A stretch of 64,000 bases of DNA, from the NCBI GenBank assembly GCA_023079485.1, contig CM041084.1, positions 11,902,609 through 11,966,608 on the forward strand, in the 5' to 3' direction. The DNA is from Archilochus colubris (taxonomy: Eukaryota; Chordata; Aves; Apodiformes; Trochilidae). The translations under genes and the position numbers were made by a program. Below are positions 1 to 10,900 of this stretch, piece after piece. Under the pieces are notes generated by a model. It ran no database searches, was not told where the DNA came from, and saw nothing but the letters and a program-made list of their open reading frames with translations. Positions within the stretch are counted from its first letter, which is position 1. Each line of letters starts with the position of its first letter.

Positions 1-59
1 CCTCCATATCATCTTCCTTTTCAAGCAAGCTGACTTTTAGCTTTTTTTAAGATGACTTT

Positions 60-118
60 AAGCTAAAAGACCTTATAGTCTAAAAGGTCTAAACTAAAAG
101 CTAAAAGCTAAAAGACCT
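60..118. repeat. Low-complexity AGCTAAA-type imperfect tandem repeat
   Basis: The words AGCTAAAAG and TAAAAGACCT recur several times, some as partial reverse complements. It lies in PITRM1 intron 7. Confidence 0.6.
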
Positions 119-149
119 GTAGTACCAACAGAATTAGTATCTGCCTTGG

Positions 150-385
150 CAGTTCAGAAGGGACCTTAAATATAATCCATTTCCAACCCCTGTGCATGGG
201 TAGGGACACCTCTCACTATGCCAGGTTGCCCAAAGTCCTGTCCAATCTGGTCTTGAACAATTCCAGGGACGGGGCATCCACAGCTTCTCTAGGCAACCTG
301 TTCCAGTGTCTCACCTGATACAGTAATGCGAGATGCAGAAGCCATTCAGATGTAACTTCTTTTTATAACTTTAATCTGTGTTGAC
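150..385 (-). mobile_element. CR1 LINE 3' fragment in PITRM1 intron 7
   Basis: From 150 to 317 the plus strand reads as the reverse complement of a CR1 3' end: AGAAGGGACCTTAAA, then TGCCCAAAGTCCTGTCCAA, and GGGGCATCCACAGCTTCT. The continuation to about 385 is weakly CR1-like. It is a 5'-truncated, diverged copy in the same orientation as the host gene. Confidence 0.85.
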
Positions 386-775
386 TTCAAGAAGAATAGG
401 AATCCCTAAGCTCATCTGCATTAACACCCTGGATGCTATTGCCAAATGCTTATTACTATATTCTACTTCCTCGTAATCCAGATGAGTTCGAGGTGAATCA
501 TATGTAAACAAATATCCCCCAAACAAATCCCCATAATCAAGGAGCAACACATGCTCTAAAATTCACCCATCTCTCAGTAGACCCTGCTTCCAATTCACCT
601 TTTGCTTCTCTCCCTAAAGCAAATTCCTTGCTTCAATGCTGTCCCCTAGCATAGGTTATTGAAGTTGCCAGTCATACCTATGGGAACACCAGATTACAGG
701 TTTTCCCTCACAAAATCATAATCAGAGTGCTAACCCACTATATAATCAAGTAAGGTATTCAGAAATTTCAGATAC

Positions 776-936
776 CTGGAATTGCTTGGATGATAATGTG
801 TGGCATGAAACTGTTTCAGCTGCTCCCAGGTAAGATCAGGAATACATAATGGATCTCCACCAGACACTACACTGTAAGTGTGATCAGGAAGGATTTTATT
901 CTGCAGGTGCTGTGCATATATCCTCTCATTATCTGT
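776..936 (-). CDS. PITRM1: PITRM1 coding exon 7
   Basis: 161 bp. The acceptor is TCTTAAG, an AAG rather than the usual CAG, and the donor is GTATCT. It encodes [14 protein letters not shown], then [20 protein letters not shown] and the conserved [11 protein letters not shown], ending with two bases of Arg261. No exon 8 is recognisable between 1 and 775, so intron 7 runs off the left edge. Confidence 0.95.
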
Positions 937-3900
937 CTTAAGAGGAAAACATCACATTTCATTAAAAGTCATCAAAACACATTTTAAAAATAAAAGGTGC
1001 TGAATAATAAAATCTTAGAGACTTAACTTACACAAGAGCTCCTCATCATATAAACATTTTCTTCTGTGGTCCTATGTATTTGGATAAAACTTGCTACACT
1101 ATCATGTCAATTTAAAAGAAAATTCTACAGTGAAATGTACTAGCAAGGTGCTCTTTTATAAGTAAACAAACTTTCAACAAGCTAACTTTAAGAATAACAA
1201 TGTAACACTCTTCCACCTCCATGACTTCTGATTCAAAGACCTGAAACAACACTTCTGGAAGTCAAATTCTCATCTTTACCGAAGTCTTAATTTTTGTAAC
1301 AGAGGAATGGAAATGCCTGGTGCAATAATGCCATTGATAACCTCACACCTTAAGTCACTTCATCACATGTAAGATCCTAAAATAAAAATTCACTAAACTT
1401 ACAAATGCTCCTTTCATTTCATTAAAAACAACTCCTTTGAAGACTAGAGGTGTCTGAGGATCAGCTGGGTTCTCATGTTCTAACCGCCAACCTTCTTGCC
1501 TGAAAAAATTGATAATAAAAGCATTGGGAGATTGAGGGTTTGGTTGTGTTCTCTAATTTGAGGTTTGCATAATCTCAAACCAGACACATCTTACCAGAAA
1601 TCTAGTTGACGCAAACATGGAAAGAAAGCTGCATCCAAGTACACGGACAGGAGATTCTGAAAGTCCTTGGGATTTTGTGTTGAAAATGGATAAAGTGTAT
1701 AATCACTAGCTGCATATAAATAAACATTAAAAGATCAGAATTTTAGAAAGTCTGAGAGGCATCTTGACTTCATTTACATTTAATCTTTCATCTCTATAAG
1801 TAACTGGAAGAGAAGAAACATATATGACATTTTTACTAAGGAATACACATAAGTCCAATGCTACAATTATTTAACCATGAAAACTCTGCTTTTGCAATAT
1901 ATAAATAATTAAAGGTATGGTTGTATACAATTAAGATCCATTTCCAGTGGGGCTTTCTAACTGACAAATGAACAAGATCTATTTTGTTGCCTTTCCTTTT
2001 TAGTTCTTTAAACTCTCACTCACAACATTCACACTTAATAATAATGTCTCTCCACAGGAAAATTAAGGAGAGCTAACAAACAGCTCTACTGCAATAAAAT
2101 CTCATGCATTTCAAGTGGTATTATTTACTTTGGACTCACCTGTGAATGCATTCATGAAAGTGGACAGTGATCTGTTTAACATTTTAAAGAATGGATCTCT
2201 GCAAGGATACTTTTGAGACCCACATAACACAGTGTGCTCAAGGATATGTGGGACCCCAGTGCTGTCCATTGGAGTGGTTCGGAACTGTATACTGCAAGGC
2301 AGAGAACACAAGAGAGGACAAGGACTGCTGTTATTGCTGATGAGAATTCCCCCCACCTCCTGTCTACTCCTCCTATCTATAGGAACATTATCACTGTCCA
2401 GAAATTCACAGCATACAGCAGGATGCAGCATTATCAAGTTTTTAAGACTTGAGTGCTCAGCCATATCTGCAAAAACAACCTATACATTTCTGTATCTGGA
2501 GGCAAGACAAATGTTTTCATGATATAACTGCACACATTTCTTTTTTAGCCAAAAGGTTCAGAAAAACTTCATGGAAGATTATGGTTAAAACAATTGTTTT
2601 ATGTCTTGTAACTATAAGGTAATTTATCAGAAAGTCCCGTTTTCAACTCATTAATGGAGAAGAGATGATGATAAATTTGTAGTTTAGTGGAGAACCATAG
2701 ATATGGTCATGGGCTGAAGCAAATGCCAGTGAAAAGAGGCTGAGGAAATTTAGCTTCTTTAGCCTGGAGAAGGAAAGGCATTGAGTGGACTCAATAGCTG
2801 CCTTCCAAAACCTACAAGGAGCTTGTTATGAAGACAGGTTCTTTGTAATGTGCACGATGGAAAGACATAAGACAATGTTCACAAATTGAACCAAAGAAGT
2901 TCCAATTTATTATTAAAGAAAAATTAAAAATAAAATACCATTGAGAGAGTCATACATCAGGAAGAGGTTGCCAAAAGAGGTTGCAGAATTTTCACATGGA
3001 TAAATATCTGAGGAACCCCATCTGAATTTAGTGCTAACCCTGTTCTGGGCAGCAGACTAAAGAGACCTCGCAACATCTATTTCCAACCTGAAATGAGCAA
3101 GTCCCACAAAGGAAGCACTGTTAGCTTTGGTATCACAGAAAAATCAAGTTACAAAGCTGGACTACAATTTAGAAACCACAAGGTCAAGATGGAATGTGCT
3201 ATACAGGTATTAATGTTTTACCTGAACAGATTATTGGAGTCCTCCCGAGCCACATGTAAATATCTGGCTCCTGTACTGTCATGACTAAGCTTCACTGCAG
3301 TCAGAAACAGCTCAGGAACAGCAGTCACCTGCATTGGAAGAAAACATTTGTGTTACAGTGCGACTGCAACAAATAAGTGATGGATGATCAGGGTTTTTTG
3401 TTTGTTTTTGTGTTGGGTTTTTTTTGGGGGGGGAGAAAGAAGTACATAAATGGAAAATAAAGATTAAAAAAACAATTAAAACACAGTACAACCAAAGAAC
3501 TATGCTTTTCTAGATATCAACACCAGAACAATTCAATGAGAAGTATAAAGAAAATGCATATACTCAAATGTCTGTGGTTAGGGCACCAAAAGAAAATTCA
3601 AGGAGCACAATTCTACCACTAGCTCTGTCACTAACACTTTTTGCAAATTATCTTTACTTTCTGCTTTTGCCTTTACAAAGTAAAAAGATGTTCTGCATAT
3701 TTCAACTTCAAGTTCTTAAAGGCATTAAAAGCAGCTTAAGAAGTAAAATATTAGTTTAATGTCTTTCATAAAACAGCACACACTGAAGTTCAGTTACTTA
3801 TCAGGACTTTTAGAAGACCACTCTGAATGATCCACAACTGCAGCAAAAACACAGGGGTGTTTTATTTACTCTAGAGAGGTTCTCTCAACAAGAACGTGTT

Positions 3901-4575
3901 AATGTTACCTAATCAATATGGTTGCAGAGTTACAAGTAACTACTGTACCATTTTTTAACTGAGCACCCAGAGCACCTGGGCAAATACTTAGCCTGTATAC
4001 TCTTAGCCTGACTAAGGCACGTTGCAACTCAGGAAAAACAGATCTATAGAAACACAACGGAGACAGGAACGAGGGGCGATGCTTACCTGCTCTACAGTGA
4101 ACCCATGGATGCGCTCGCCTACCCTGTACTGCAGCGCTCTCTCATTAGCGGGAACGCTCTTCCACCTCCACGACTTCTGATTCCAAGACCTGAAACAACA
4201 CTTCTCTAAACAAACGCGTCCTCACCAGCGCTGCTACAGCCCCGGGACGGGGCAGCCGCCCAGCCCCGTGTCCCGCCGGCCTCCGCAGCGAAGAGCTGCC
4301 CTTGGGCTAAAGGGGCACCCCGCCAGCCGGCACAGGGCCTCCTGGTCCCTGTCAGGGACACGGCACAGCCTTCCCCGTCCTCCGAGGGAGCCGGTAGCTG
4401 CGTCGAGCCCGCCCAGGCCCGCGGCGGGTCACCTCCCCGGAGGAGTGCAGGCAGCAGGGCCGAGACCACGCAGGTCTGTGAAAGGCCCCCCCCTGCTCGC
4501 CCACCTTCAGCTCCCTCCCCGTGCTTACCGGCCGCGGCTCAGCAGCCCCCCGGCCGCTCGGTAGCGGCTCCACAT
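776..4575 (-). CDS. PITRM1: PITRM1, mitochondrial presequence protease, 5' part (exons 1-7 of a split gene)
   Basis: PITRM1 (PreP, an M16C metalloprotease) degrades cleaved presequences and other short unfolded peptides, including amyloid-beta, in the mitochondrial matrix. Seven minus-strand exons join with matching phases: 4575-4529, 4189-4087, 3328-3222, 2291-2140, 1709-1595, 1499-1403 and 936-776, all with GT-AG introns. They give about 261 residues that align closely with human PITRM1 (about 1,035 residues). The N-terminus starts [10 protein letters not shown] and has many Arg and Lys but no acidic residue before about position 32, as in a mitochondrial presequence. The inverted zinc motif HILEH falls at residues 101-105. 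The third zinc ligand is Glu202 in [10 protein letters not shown]. Human numbering is H104, H108 and E205, an offset of three throughout. Introns are compact (95 to 930 bp). The remaining roughly 770 residues lie off the left edge. No frameshift or stop is seen. Identity is secure. Confidence 0.96.
1204..1256 (-). repeat. Partial duplicate of PITRM1 exon 2 and its acceptor, inside intron 6
   Basis: 53 bases match 4153-4205 with three substitutions and no gaps. The copy includes 16 bases of intron 1 with the acceptor TTTCAG, plus the first 37 bases of exon 2, and lies in direct orientation 2,949 bp away. Similarity stops sharply at both ends. Because intronic bases are included, it is a DNA-level duplication and not a retrocopy. 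No good donor site follows, so it is probably not spliced as an exon. Confidence 0.9.
1403..1499 (-). CDS. PITRM1: PITRM1 coding exon 6 with the third zinc ligand
   Basis: 97 bp from acceptor TTTCAG to donor GTAAGT, separated from exon 5 by an intron of only 95 bp. It completes Trp175 and encodes [11 protein letters not shown] through [10 protein letters not shown]. Glu202 in NEMKG corresponds to human Glu205, the third zinc ligand. The exon ends in phase 0. Confidence 0.95.
1595..1709 (-). CDS. PITRM1: PITRM1 coding exon 5
   Basis: 115 bp from acceptor TATGCAG to donor GTAAGA. It encodes [20 protein letters not shown], then a stretch ending LRQLDF and two bases of Trp175. The match to human is near-complete. 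Confidence 0.95.
2140..2291 (-). CDS. PITRM1: PITRM1 coding exon 4 with the HxxEH zinc motif
   Basis: 152 bp from acceptor CTTGCAG to donor GTGAGT. It encodes the most conserved part of the protease, from [14 protein letters not shown] through HILEH to [13 protein letters not shown] (bases 2248-2234) is the inverted HxxEH signature of M16 metallopeptidases: both His bind zinc and Glu is the general base. The exon ends in phase 1 and the split codon makes Ala with exon 5. An uninterrupted frame runs into the intron to 2111, so a naive ORF call ends with wrong residues. Confidence 0.97.
2700..3098 (+). mobile_element. CR1 LINE 3' fragment in PITRM1 intron 3
   Basis: Diverged CR1 3' region in plus orientation, antisense to PITRM1. 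The recognisable blocks are AGAGGCTGAGG, TTTAGCCTGGAGAAGGAAAG, CAGGAAGAGGTTGCC and TATTTCCAACCTGAAATGA at the end. It fills nearly half of the intron between exons 3 and 4. Confidence 0.8.
3222..3328 (-). CDS. PITRM1: PITRM1 coding exon 3
   Basis: 107 bp from acceptor AATGCAG to donor GTAAAA. It encodes [14 protein letters not shown], continues to [12 protein letters not shown], and ends with two bases of a Ser codon completed by exon 4. This is the first beta-strand region of the M16 fold and is nearly identical to human. Confidence 0.95.
4087..4189 (-). CDS. PITRM1: PITRM1 coding exon 2
   Basis: 103 bp between the acceptor TTTCAG and the donor GTAAGC. It starts with one base completing Arg16, then encodes 34 residues ending IHGFTVEQ. 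The part from ERALQY to HGFTV matches human closely, while the [10 protein letters not shown] part is the end of the presequence region. The exon ends in phase 0. The first 37 bases and 16 bases of the preceding intron recur, slightly diverged, at 1204-1256. Confidence 0.93.
4529..4575 (-). CDS. PITRM1: PITRM1 coding exon 1 (start codon and presequence)
   Basis: The ATG is at 4575-4573. It gives [15 protein letters not shown] plus two bases of an Arg codon, followed by the donor GTAAGC. I chose this start because it begins with MW as in human PITRM1, has a purine at -3, and its phase-2 end joins exon 2 exactly. The peptide is basic and Gly/Leu-rich, as expected of a mitochondrial targeting sequence. 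An ATG further upstream (4648) is in a different frame. Confidence 0.9.
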
Positions 4576-4579
4576 TGCT

Positions 4580-4760
4580 CGGTGCCTCAGCAGCGGGCAG
4601 CGCCGGGCCGCACACCCCAGCCGGCGCAGGCGCCGTACCTCCGGCCCGCATTGGCAGCGGTAGAAGGCTCCGCCCGCTCTGTGTCACCGGCCCGCCCAGC
4701 GCTGCGGTGGCCGAGAGGAAAAGCGGTGCCGTGGCTGGGACGCTCCGGGTGGGTGCATTC
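4580..4760 (-). promoter_or_regulatory. PITRM1: PITRM1 core promoter, TATA-less
   Basis: Reading toward the gene there are GC boxes at 4689-4701 and 4668-4679, a CCAAT box (ATTGG on the plus strand, 4650-4654), and GGCGCAGGCGCC at 4623-4634, which resembles an NRF1 site. No TATA box is seen. The CCAAT box is about 75 bp from the ATG, so the main start site is probably close to the start codon and the 5' UTR short. NRF1 control would suit a nuclear gene for a mitochondrial protein, but this is inferred from motifs only. Confidence 0.6.
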
Positions 4761-4815
4761 CACTCCCCCGGGCGGCGGAGTAACGCGTCTGTAGAGCTCC
4801 GGGGTGTGAGGAGGC

Positions 4816-5028
<213 letters not shown>

Positions 5029-5125
5029 GTAGGGGGGGGGGTGCTCAGCCCCTCGGCCCCTGGAGGGAGAGGCCTTGGGGGCCTCGTGTCCCAGAGCGGG
5101 ACGCGGGGGGAAGCCGGGGCGAGTT

Positions 5126-7920
5126 TTGGCCTGGATTGACCTGGTGTAGAGGGGAGGAGAATCTTTTAGAAGTATTTTTGCTTGTTGAGGAAGTTCCCAT
5201 GAAAGTCAGGCGCTGTGTTGGTTGTAAAGGGAGTGACTTCTGAGGAGCGCGGGTTTCGTTTCTCAAATCAGAAATAAAAAAACCCAAAACAACACAGAAC
5301 TCCAATGATACTGATGTGTTTCAAAGATTACACCCCTCCTTGGCAACATCATGCTGATGCATTTAATAGTGCAGATCTATTAAATTTGATTTATTGTAGT
5401 TTTAATTAATAACTTTTATTAACATTTTGCATCTTATGCAGAGATTTCATGAGGAAAATGAACAAAGTAAATACGAGTAAGTAGGAAGCTAAACCTGGCT
5501 TTAATCCTGCGGTTGTGCTTGTGTGCAGAGCCTTTTCTCTCCTGCAGAAGGTCTGTGTCTCACAGGGACCACATGGGTGCGATAAACCAGCACAGGCAAG
5601 GAGAGCAGTGAAGATTACCAGGATGTTGTCGTACCCACCAGTAAAGTGCTACTACATGGGGCTTTTGTACATAGACTTTTATTCCTTACATTTTGCGAAG
5701 AAATGAGATCTTTAGGTAGTAACTTGATAATGAATTTCACATGACATGTTCATGAAGTTTCCCTGAAGGCCAGCATCTGCCAAGTACGGCCACTAAATGA
5801 CCAGTCACACGTTTCTGAATGCAACAGCCCAATTACCTATTTAGACATCAGAGGCCTGAAGCCAAAATGGAAGCTACGTGGGATTTTAAGCAAAAGCAAA
5901 GTCAATAACAGGTGTGTGGCACCTTCAGAGCTTCAGCTCTGATGATAACTGTAAAAAAAAAAAAAAAAAAGGAATTTAAAGTATTAGAGAATGTCTGTCT
6001 CTACCATCTCTGACCTCTTCTTCCTCTTCGCTGCCTAGCATTCAGTTATCTGCCTCCTGCTGCTGCCTGTGATGTCACGTTACAGATTTTATCAGCCACA
6101 TCCTTGTGTGACTCAGCCCTCTCCCTGCCCTTCTGCCCTCCCTGTCCCTGCTGCTCTAACCCACATCCTCCATCTCCCCACCAGCTGCTCGGTTCCAGTT
6201 TGCTCCAGCGCCTTTAATTTCCTCTCTTTTTCTTGTTTGTGTTTTCCATGTAATTTTCCCATTTCATTAGTTTTTAAATTAAATGAAAAAGCCATGAAAT
6301 GAAAACTACTTGGTGTAGTTAAAATCAGGATGATGTGCATTAACCTATATAATCATTCATCTATCTTAATTACATATTTTTTCCTTCTTTTTAAAGAGTA
6401 GTGGAAAGATTAAGTAACTTTCATGTAAACTTAGGTGCAGTGTACTAGTGAATGCAATTCATTTGATCCTAATTTTCATTATTCCTGATTGCCTCCCTAC
6501 CTCCTATCATTTCCCCTCCTGTGTTTTTTTGTCCCTTTTTGTCTATATTTGTTCAAATTAGATTCAAGTCACAACATTTTGATAAGAGCTGCTTCTAGTA
6601 CATGTTTATATTTGGTATATATGTTTCCAGAGCCAATGTGTTTCTAACACCATGAAGAATCAGCCTTGGCAGGAACGTTACAAATTTTCCAAGCTAAAAA
6701 CGATTACATATACATACAAAGAACAACGCTCTCAAAAGAATTAACATATAAAAAGTAGTATTTCTGCAATTCACATAGAGGGAGTCTAAACTACATGGTG
6801 CAATTTAAAAATATTTCTAATTATTTTCATATGCTTTATAGTTGGTCACAACAAGGTTAACTTGCAGCAAGTTTCACTTGAAAAGACTATGCTGGTTTTT
6901 TTCTGTTGACTGTTCAGTTCCCTGGTTTTACTAACAGTTTCCTGATATGACCATAAGCTACTGTCTCTTTTTTACAGATTTCTTGTCATCAGTATTTAGT
7001 TTGCTTTATGGTTTATAGCATTCATCTTAATGGAACATCAGGCTGGCATTCTGCTGCAGACATTTATTTATTTTTAGTTGATGTTTATATTGGAAGGATG
7101 ATTTACTGGCTGTCTGTTTTCATATCACTGACACAGCATTTGACAGGCAACCTTTCACAAGCTTAACCAATCTGAGTGGGCAGAGTTTCAAAATATATCA
7201 AACATAATTCCCGAAAAAATTTAATCACAAAATGGACGTCCTTATACTACTCCTTAGACAACTTTAGAATATTTTTTTCTTTCTCCTGTTATTGTCTTTG
7301 ATGTATTTTGTATATCAGAGCTTTTCTTATTGGGAATGGAATAGAATCTGATCTGTTACACTTTGTTTTTTCCTAAATTTTCTCACTGTATGAGATTACT
7401 GCAGCACTGGTAATGTAAGAGTTGTACTTTATATTATTTTGCAAATATACAGGCACACCCATACAGTTATATATTTCTATAATCTTGTAAATATGACTTT
7501 TACATCTTAAAAAAGGATAATTGAGAAAAACATCACTGCTATGTAAAACTTAACAGGCATAAAATTATCTTGGTCTACTTGCCTTCATAAATCACATAAA
7601 ACTGTTTGGATTACCATGACCAGGTTTTGCTTTCAGTTATTTAATGACAAATTCTGTGTAACTGTGATTACTTCAAAGATCTTTTCCACTGATGAAAAAT
7701 AGTTGACAACTTAAAACCCAGTGTTTGGCTAGAGAGATACCTTTCCCGAGTGCTTTTTTGCTTTCAAGAGATTTTATTTTCAATCATTTGTGACTTTATC
7801 TAAATTAAATATTTGGGCTAAAGATTCCCATGTCTGCACAAGCTGCTTCATTAAAAAAACTCAATTAAAACCGTTCAGCAATCAAAAAACTATTTGTGTT
7901 TAACAAGAAGTTTCATTTAT
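5126..7920. other. Intergenic, start of the gene desert
   Basis: No coding sequence is recognised. It holds a pyrimidine-rich stretch at 6000-6240 that includes a TGACTCAGC AP-1/MARE-type word near 6110, and a good splice-donor word (GTAAGT) at 5477 on the plus strand that a divergent transcript could use. The rest is AT-rich and featureless. Confidence 0.6.
5953..5970. repeat. Poly-A tract, 18 bases
   Basis: Uninterrupted A run about 0.8 kb beyond the CpG island. Confidence 0.93.
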
Positions 7921-10900
7921 TATCCTCTGGTGTAGAGGTCAGTCCCTCTCACTTGTCAAGGGTGCATGCTTGAATCTCAGCATTTTTCCTGCACAGAGTG
8001 TAGACTGTGCCTGCACCTTTGTTCTAGGGTTTTCTCAGAGTTAAAGTTAATAAAAATTATTTCTTCTGTGGCTGCTTCACCGTCCCAAGAGAGAGACCAG
8101 TGCACAGTCCTTTACTACTTGTCAAAAGCAGCATAAAACTCCTTATGAAAGTCAGCAAAAGTTACAGGACAGAAGGCTGTGCTCAAGGTCTACTGAAAGA
8201 TATTTAAAGGGGATACAGCTGGGATGTCAGAAATTGTGCTTTGTCAGTAGAGAAAATAATGAGGAGACTATCTGCCTGTCAATCTTTTTCTGAAGGCCAT
8301 GAATAGAGTCTCTGTGAAGGGGGTTCATGACAAATGTGTAGCAGCCAGTGGGTTCAGAGGGATGCACTTCTGCATTCCAGATTCTGGCCCTTCTCTTCCC
8401 CAGTTCCCTGAGTGCATTGAACATCTTCCTGAGAGAGGGTGTGGTAAGAATAGGTCTTTGAGAGGATGTGAGCACAACCTCAGCTTCAGCTGTTCTCTTG
8501 AACACCACTAAACCCTACCAGTTTTCTTGTGTATCAGTTTTGTTTCCAAATTTATTTGCCTTCCTTTTTAAAAATGTATTCTCTTCAATTACAAAAATTT
8601 AGCAAGTCAAGGGGTCTGCACTACAGATGTCAGCCAACATCCATCAGAATTTTACAAAGCGATATGGAGAGAAATGTTTGCCAGGTCTCAACACACTTCC
8701 TAATTTATTCTGTTCATGTTTTCTTCCAGACAAGATTGCAAGTAAGAGGCAGAGACAGAAGTTGATGGTTCTGCTGTTGCTGTTTTTCTGCTTCCTTCCT
8801 ACCTTTGCAAGCATCTGCTCAGCCTGAAACTTAGGACTTGGGGGTATTCCAGAGCCTGTCTGCCTGTTAACACAAATCCTGGCAGTGGCAGGTGGAAACT
8901 TATTAAATACATACATGGTAGTGTGAAAGAAAGGAAAATGTTCCCCACAAAGATTTTGCAGTAGAAAATGGAATGAAAATGGAGTGCAATGTTAATTGTG
9001 GTACGTTCTGGACAATTTCTCTCAAAGAGATCCCACAAAGTGGAAAAAGGCTCTCTTCCTGGCTATGTAACCCTAGGCAGAACTGAGGCTGGCAAGTGCA
9101 GATGCTGCTTTGTATTGTACTGTCAGCAGGATACCTCCCGTTGCTGTGGTGCAAGGAGCAGGTTTATTCACAGACAGTGATTTGAGAAAAAGAAACAAGG
9201 AAAGTTGTAAGTCTTGCTAAAAGCCTGGGTTGATGTAGGGTATCAGAAGTGCTTGTCTGTCTTAGGATTATTTTAGCCATTCCAGAATACCCGGTTACAG
9301 TCATGATGAATGCCTTGCTTAACAGTTTACATTTTTAAAAATTTTAATACCTCTGCCATCTGCTCCATTCTTGATACTGCAGAATGGCCCACACTTTATG
9401 AATTTTCTTTTAGCCTTATTTGGGTTATATATAATTTCTTAGCTTCTTTCTTGCACTGGAGTGAGAGAAGCCAGAATGGTGATAAATGCTGTGCAGTAGT
9501 TTCTGACATAGTTCTCACAAGGTATTTCTGCCTTTCTCTTGTCACCCTGTTGACAGCTTTTATTAATCCTTGACAGTGCAGATACATGTATAGCACAAAC
9601 ACAGGCCAGACCATACTCTTTGTGAATGGGAATACCAACATCTGTGTAAAGGAATTGTGGAGTTTATGCAGAGTTAAAGATTTCATTCAACTCTGCCATT
9701 ATCTGCAAAAATGTGTTAGATCCTGTGGACCTGCAATATTGGAAAAACACTAAATGTTTGCCTTGGTTTAGGACAAGTGAAGCGTATTTTGAGAAGAGGA
9801 CAGTCAAGTCCATGTCTGATGCTGTCCAAAGTAGTTGGAAAATTGCTTTACATCTGTTTACCTTTCAGCTGCCACACACTACAAAGAAGTTTTTCTTGTT
9901 ATCTCTCATTTTGAAGGGAGGAGGGAAAGGAGAGGAAAAATATTTAACTCAGATTTATTTCCATTTTTTTCCATAATTAGGTGTCAGTAGGAGGACATCC
10001 CTATAGGAAAAAAAAAAAAAAAAAAAAAAAAGAAGCATCTTCTAACTGCAAAGCCAGAGAGGGTCCATAAAAATTAAAGTCCAGTCCTGGCCCTTGGTCT
10101 TCTCTGGTCCTTATATGCCCCTAAGACATAGTTGAAGGGAGGGGAAATTAATTTTAAATTAATTGAAGTAGTGAGAGAACAGTAATGCAGTTTAATATAG
10201 GAGTAGTTTCATAACATAAAACTGTGGAGTATCCTTCCACATATGGGAAAAGGGCCTTGAAGAAATCTGAGGGTGCAGAGCCCCAGGATTAAGTCAGAGG
10301 GTTGTATAAGATGATGGCAGCCTAACCTGATAAACTCTTCATCCAATTGCCTTTTCGAAGAGGTCTTTGAGAAAATTGTCTCTGTAATCTCACCAGCTTT
10401 TGTTTCAGGACACGGTTATTAGCTCCAAAAGAGTTCCTGAGAGTGAATTAATGTTTATGTGATCTGAACCATCAGGAGATGGTGTAGCCAGAGTTTATTC
10501 TCCAATATCTACAGAAGCAGTTCTTTATTTTTGACTTTCCTTATTCAAACACTTATTTGAACACTCAGTGTACTCACCTAGATGTATTCTGGCATGCAGA
10601 AGAAGTAGTGTAGTATTTGGATCTGTGACTACTTTAGGCATCAGAAGTTTGTTATATGAAGAAGTAGATGTTTAGAAAAGCTGCTTTATGATCTAAATAC
10701 TGTTTTTATTGGCTCCATCCATTACATTGAAGTAAAGCAATTCCCCAATTTCTGTCCCTGTATTACAATGCCCTTAGGAACCTCTCATCCCTACTGTGAT
10801 TTTGCATTGCCCATGCCAGCAGTGTAAAATCATACACTGTAATTGATTTGGAGTGATGCACAGACAGATTGCTCAGCAAACTGAACATAAAATGGATGAG

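Noticed and set aside
2232..2522. Plus-strand open frames opposite exon 4
   Set aside because: They are shadows of PITRM1 exon 4, which explains the conservation on the other strand.
4206..4687. Minus-strand open frames of 87 and 111 residues
   Set aside because: They read through intron 1 and exon 1 of PITRM1 in the wrong phase.
8227..8508. 93-residue minus-strand open frame that looks somewhat protein-like
   Set aside because: No family is recognised and there are no supporting splice or promoter signals. A protein search with no hits in other birds would confirm rejection.
9960..10040. Poly-A at 10008 as the tail of a processed retrocopy
   Set aside because: No recognisable gene body upstream and no target-site duplication seen.
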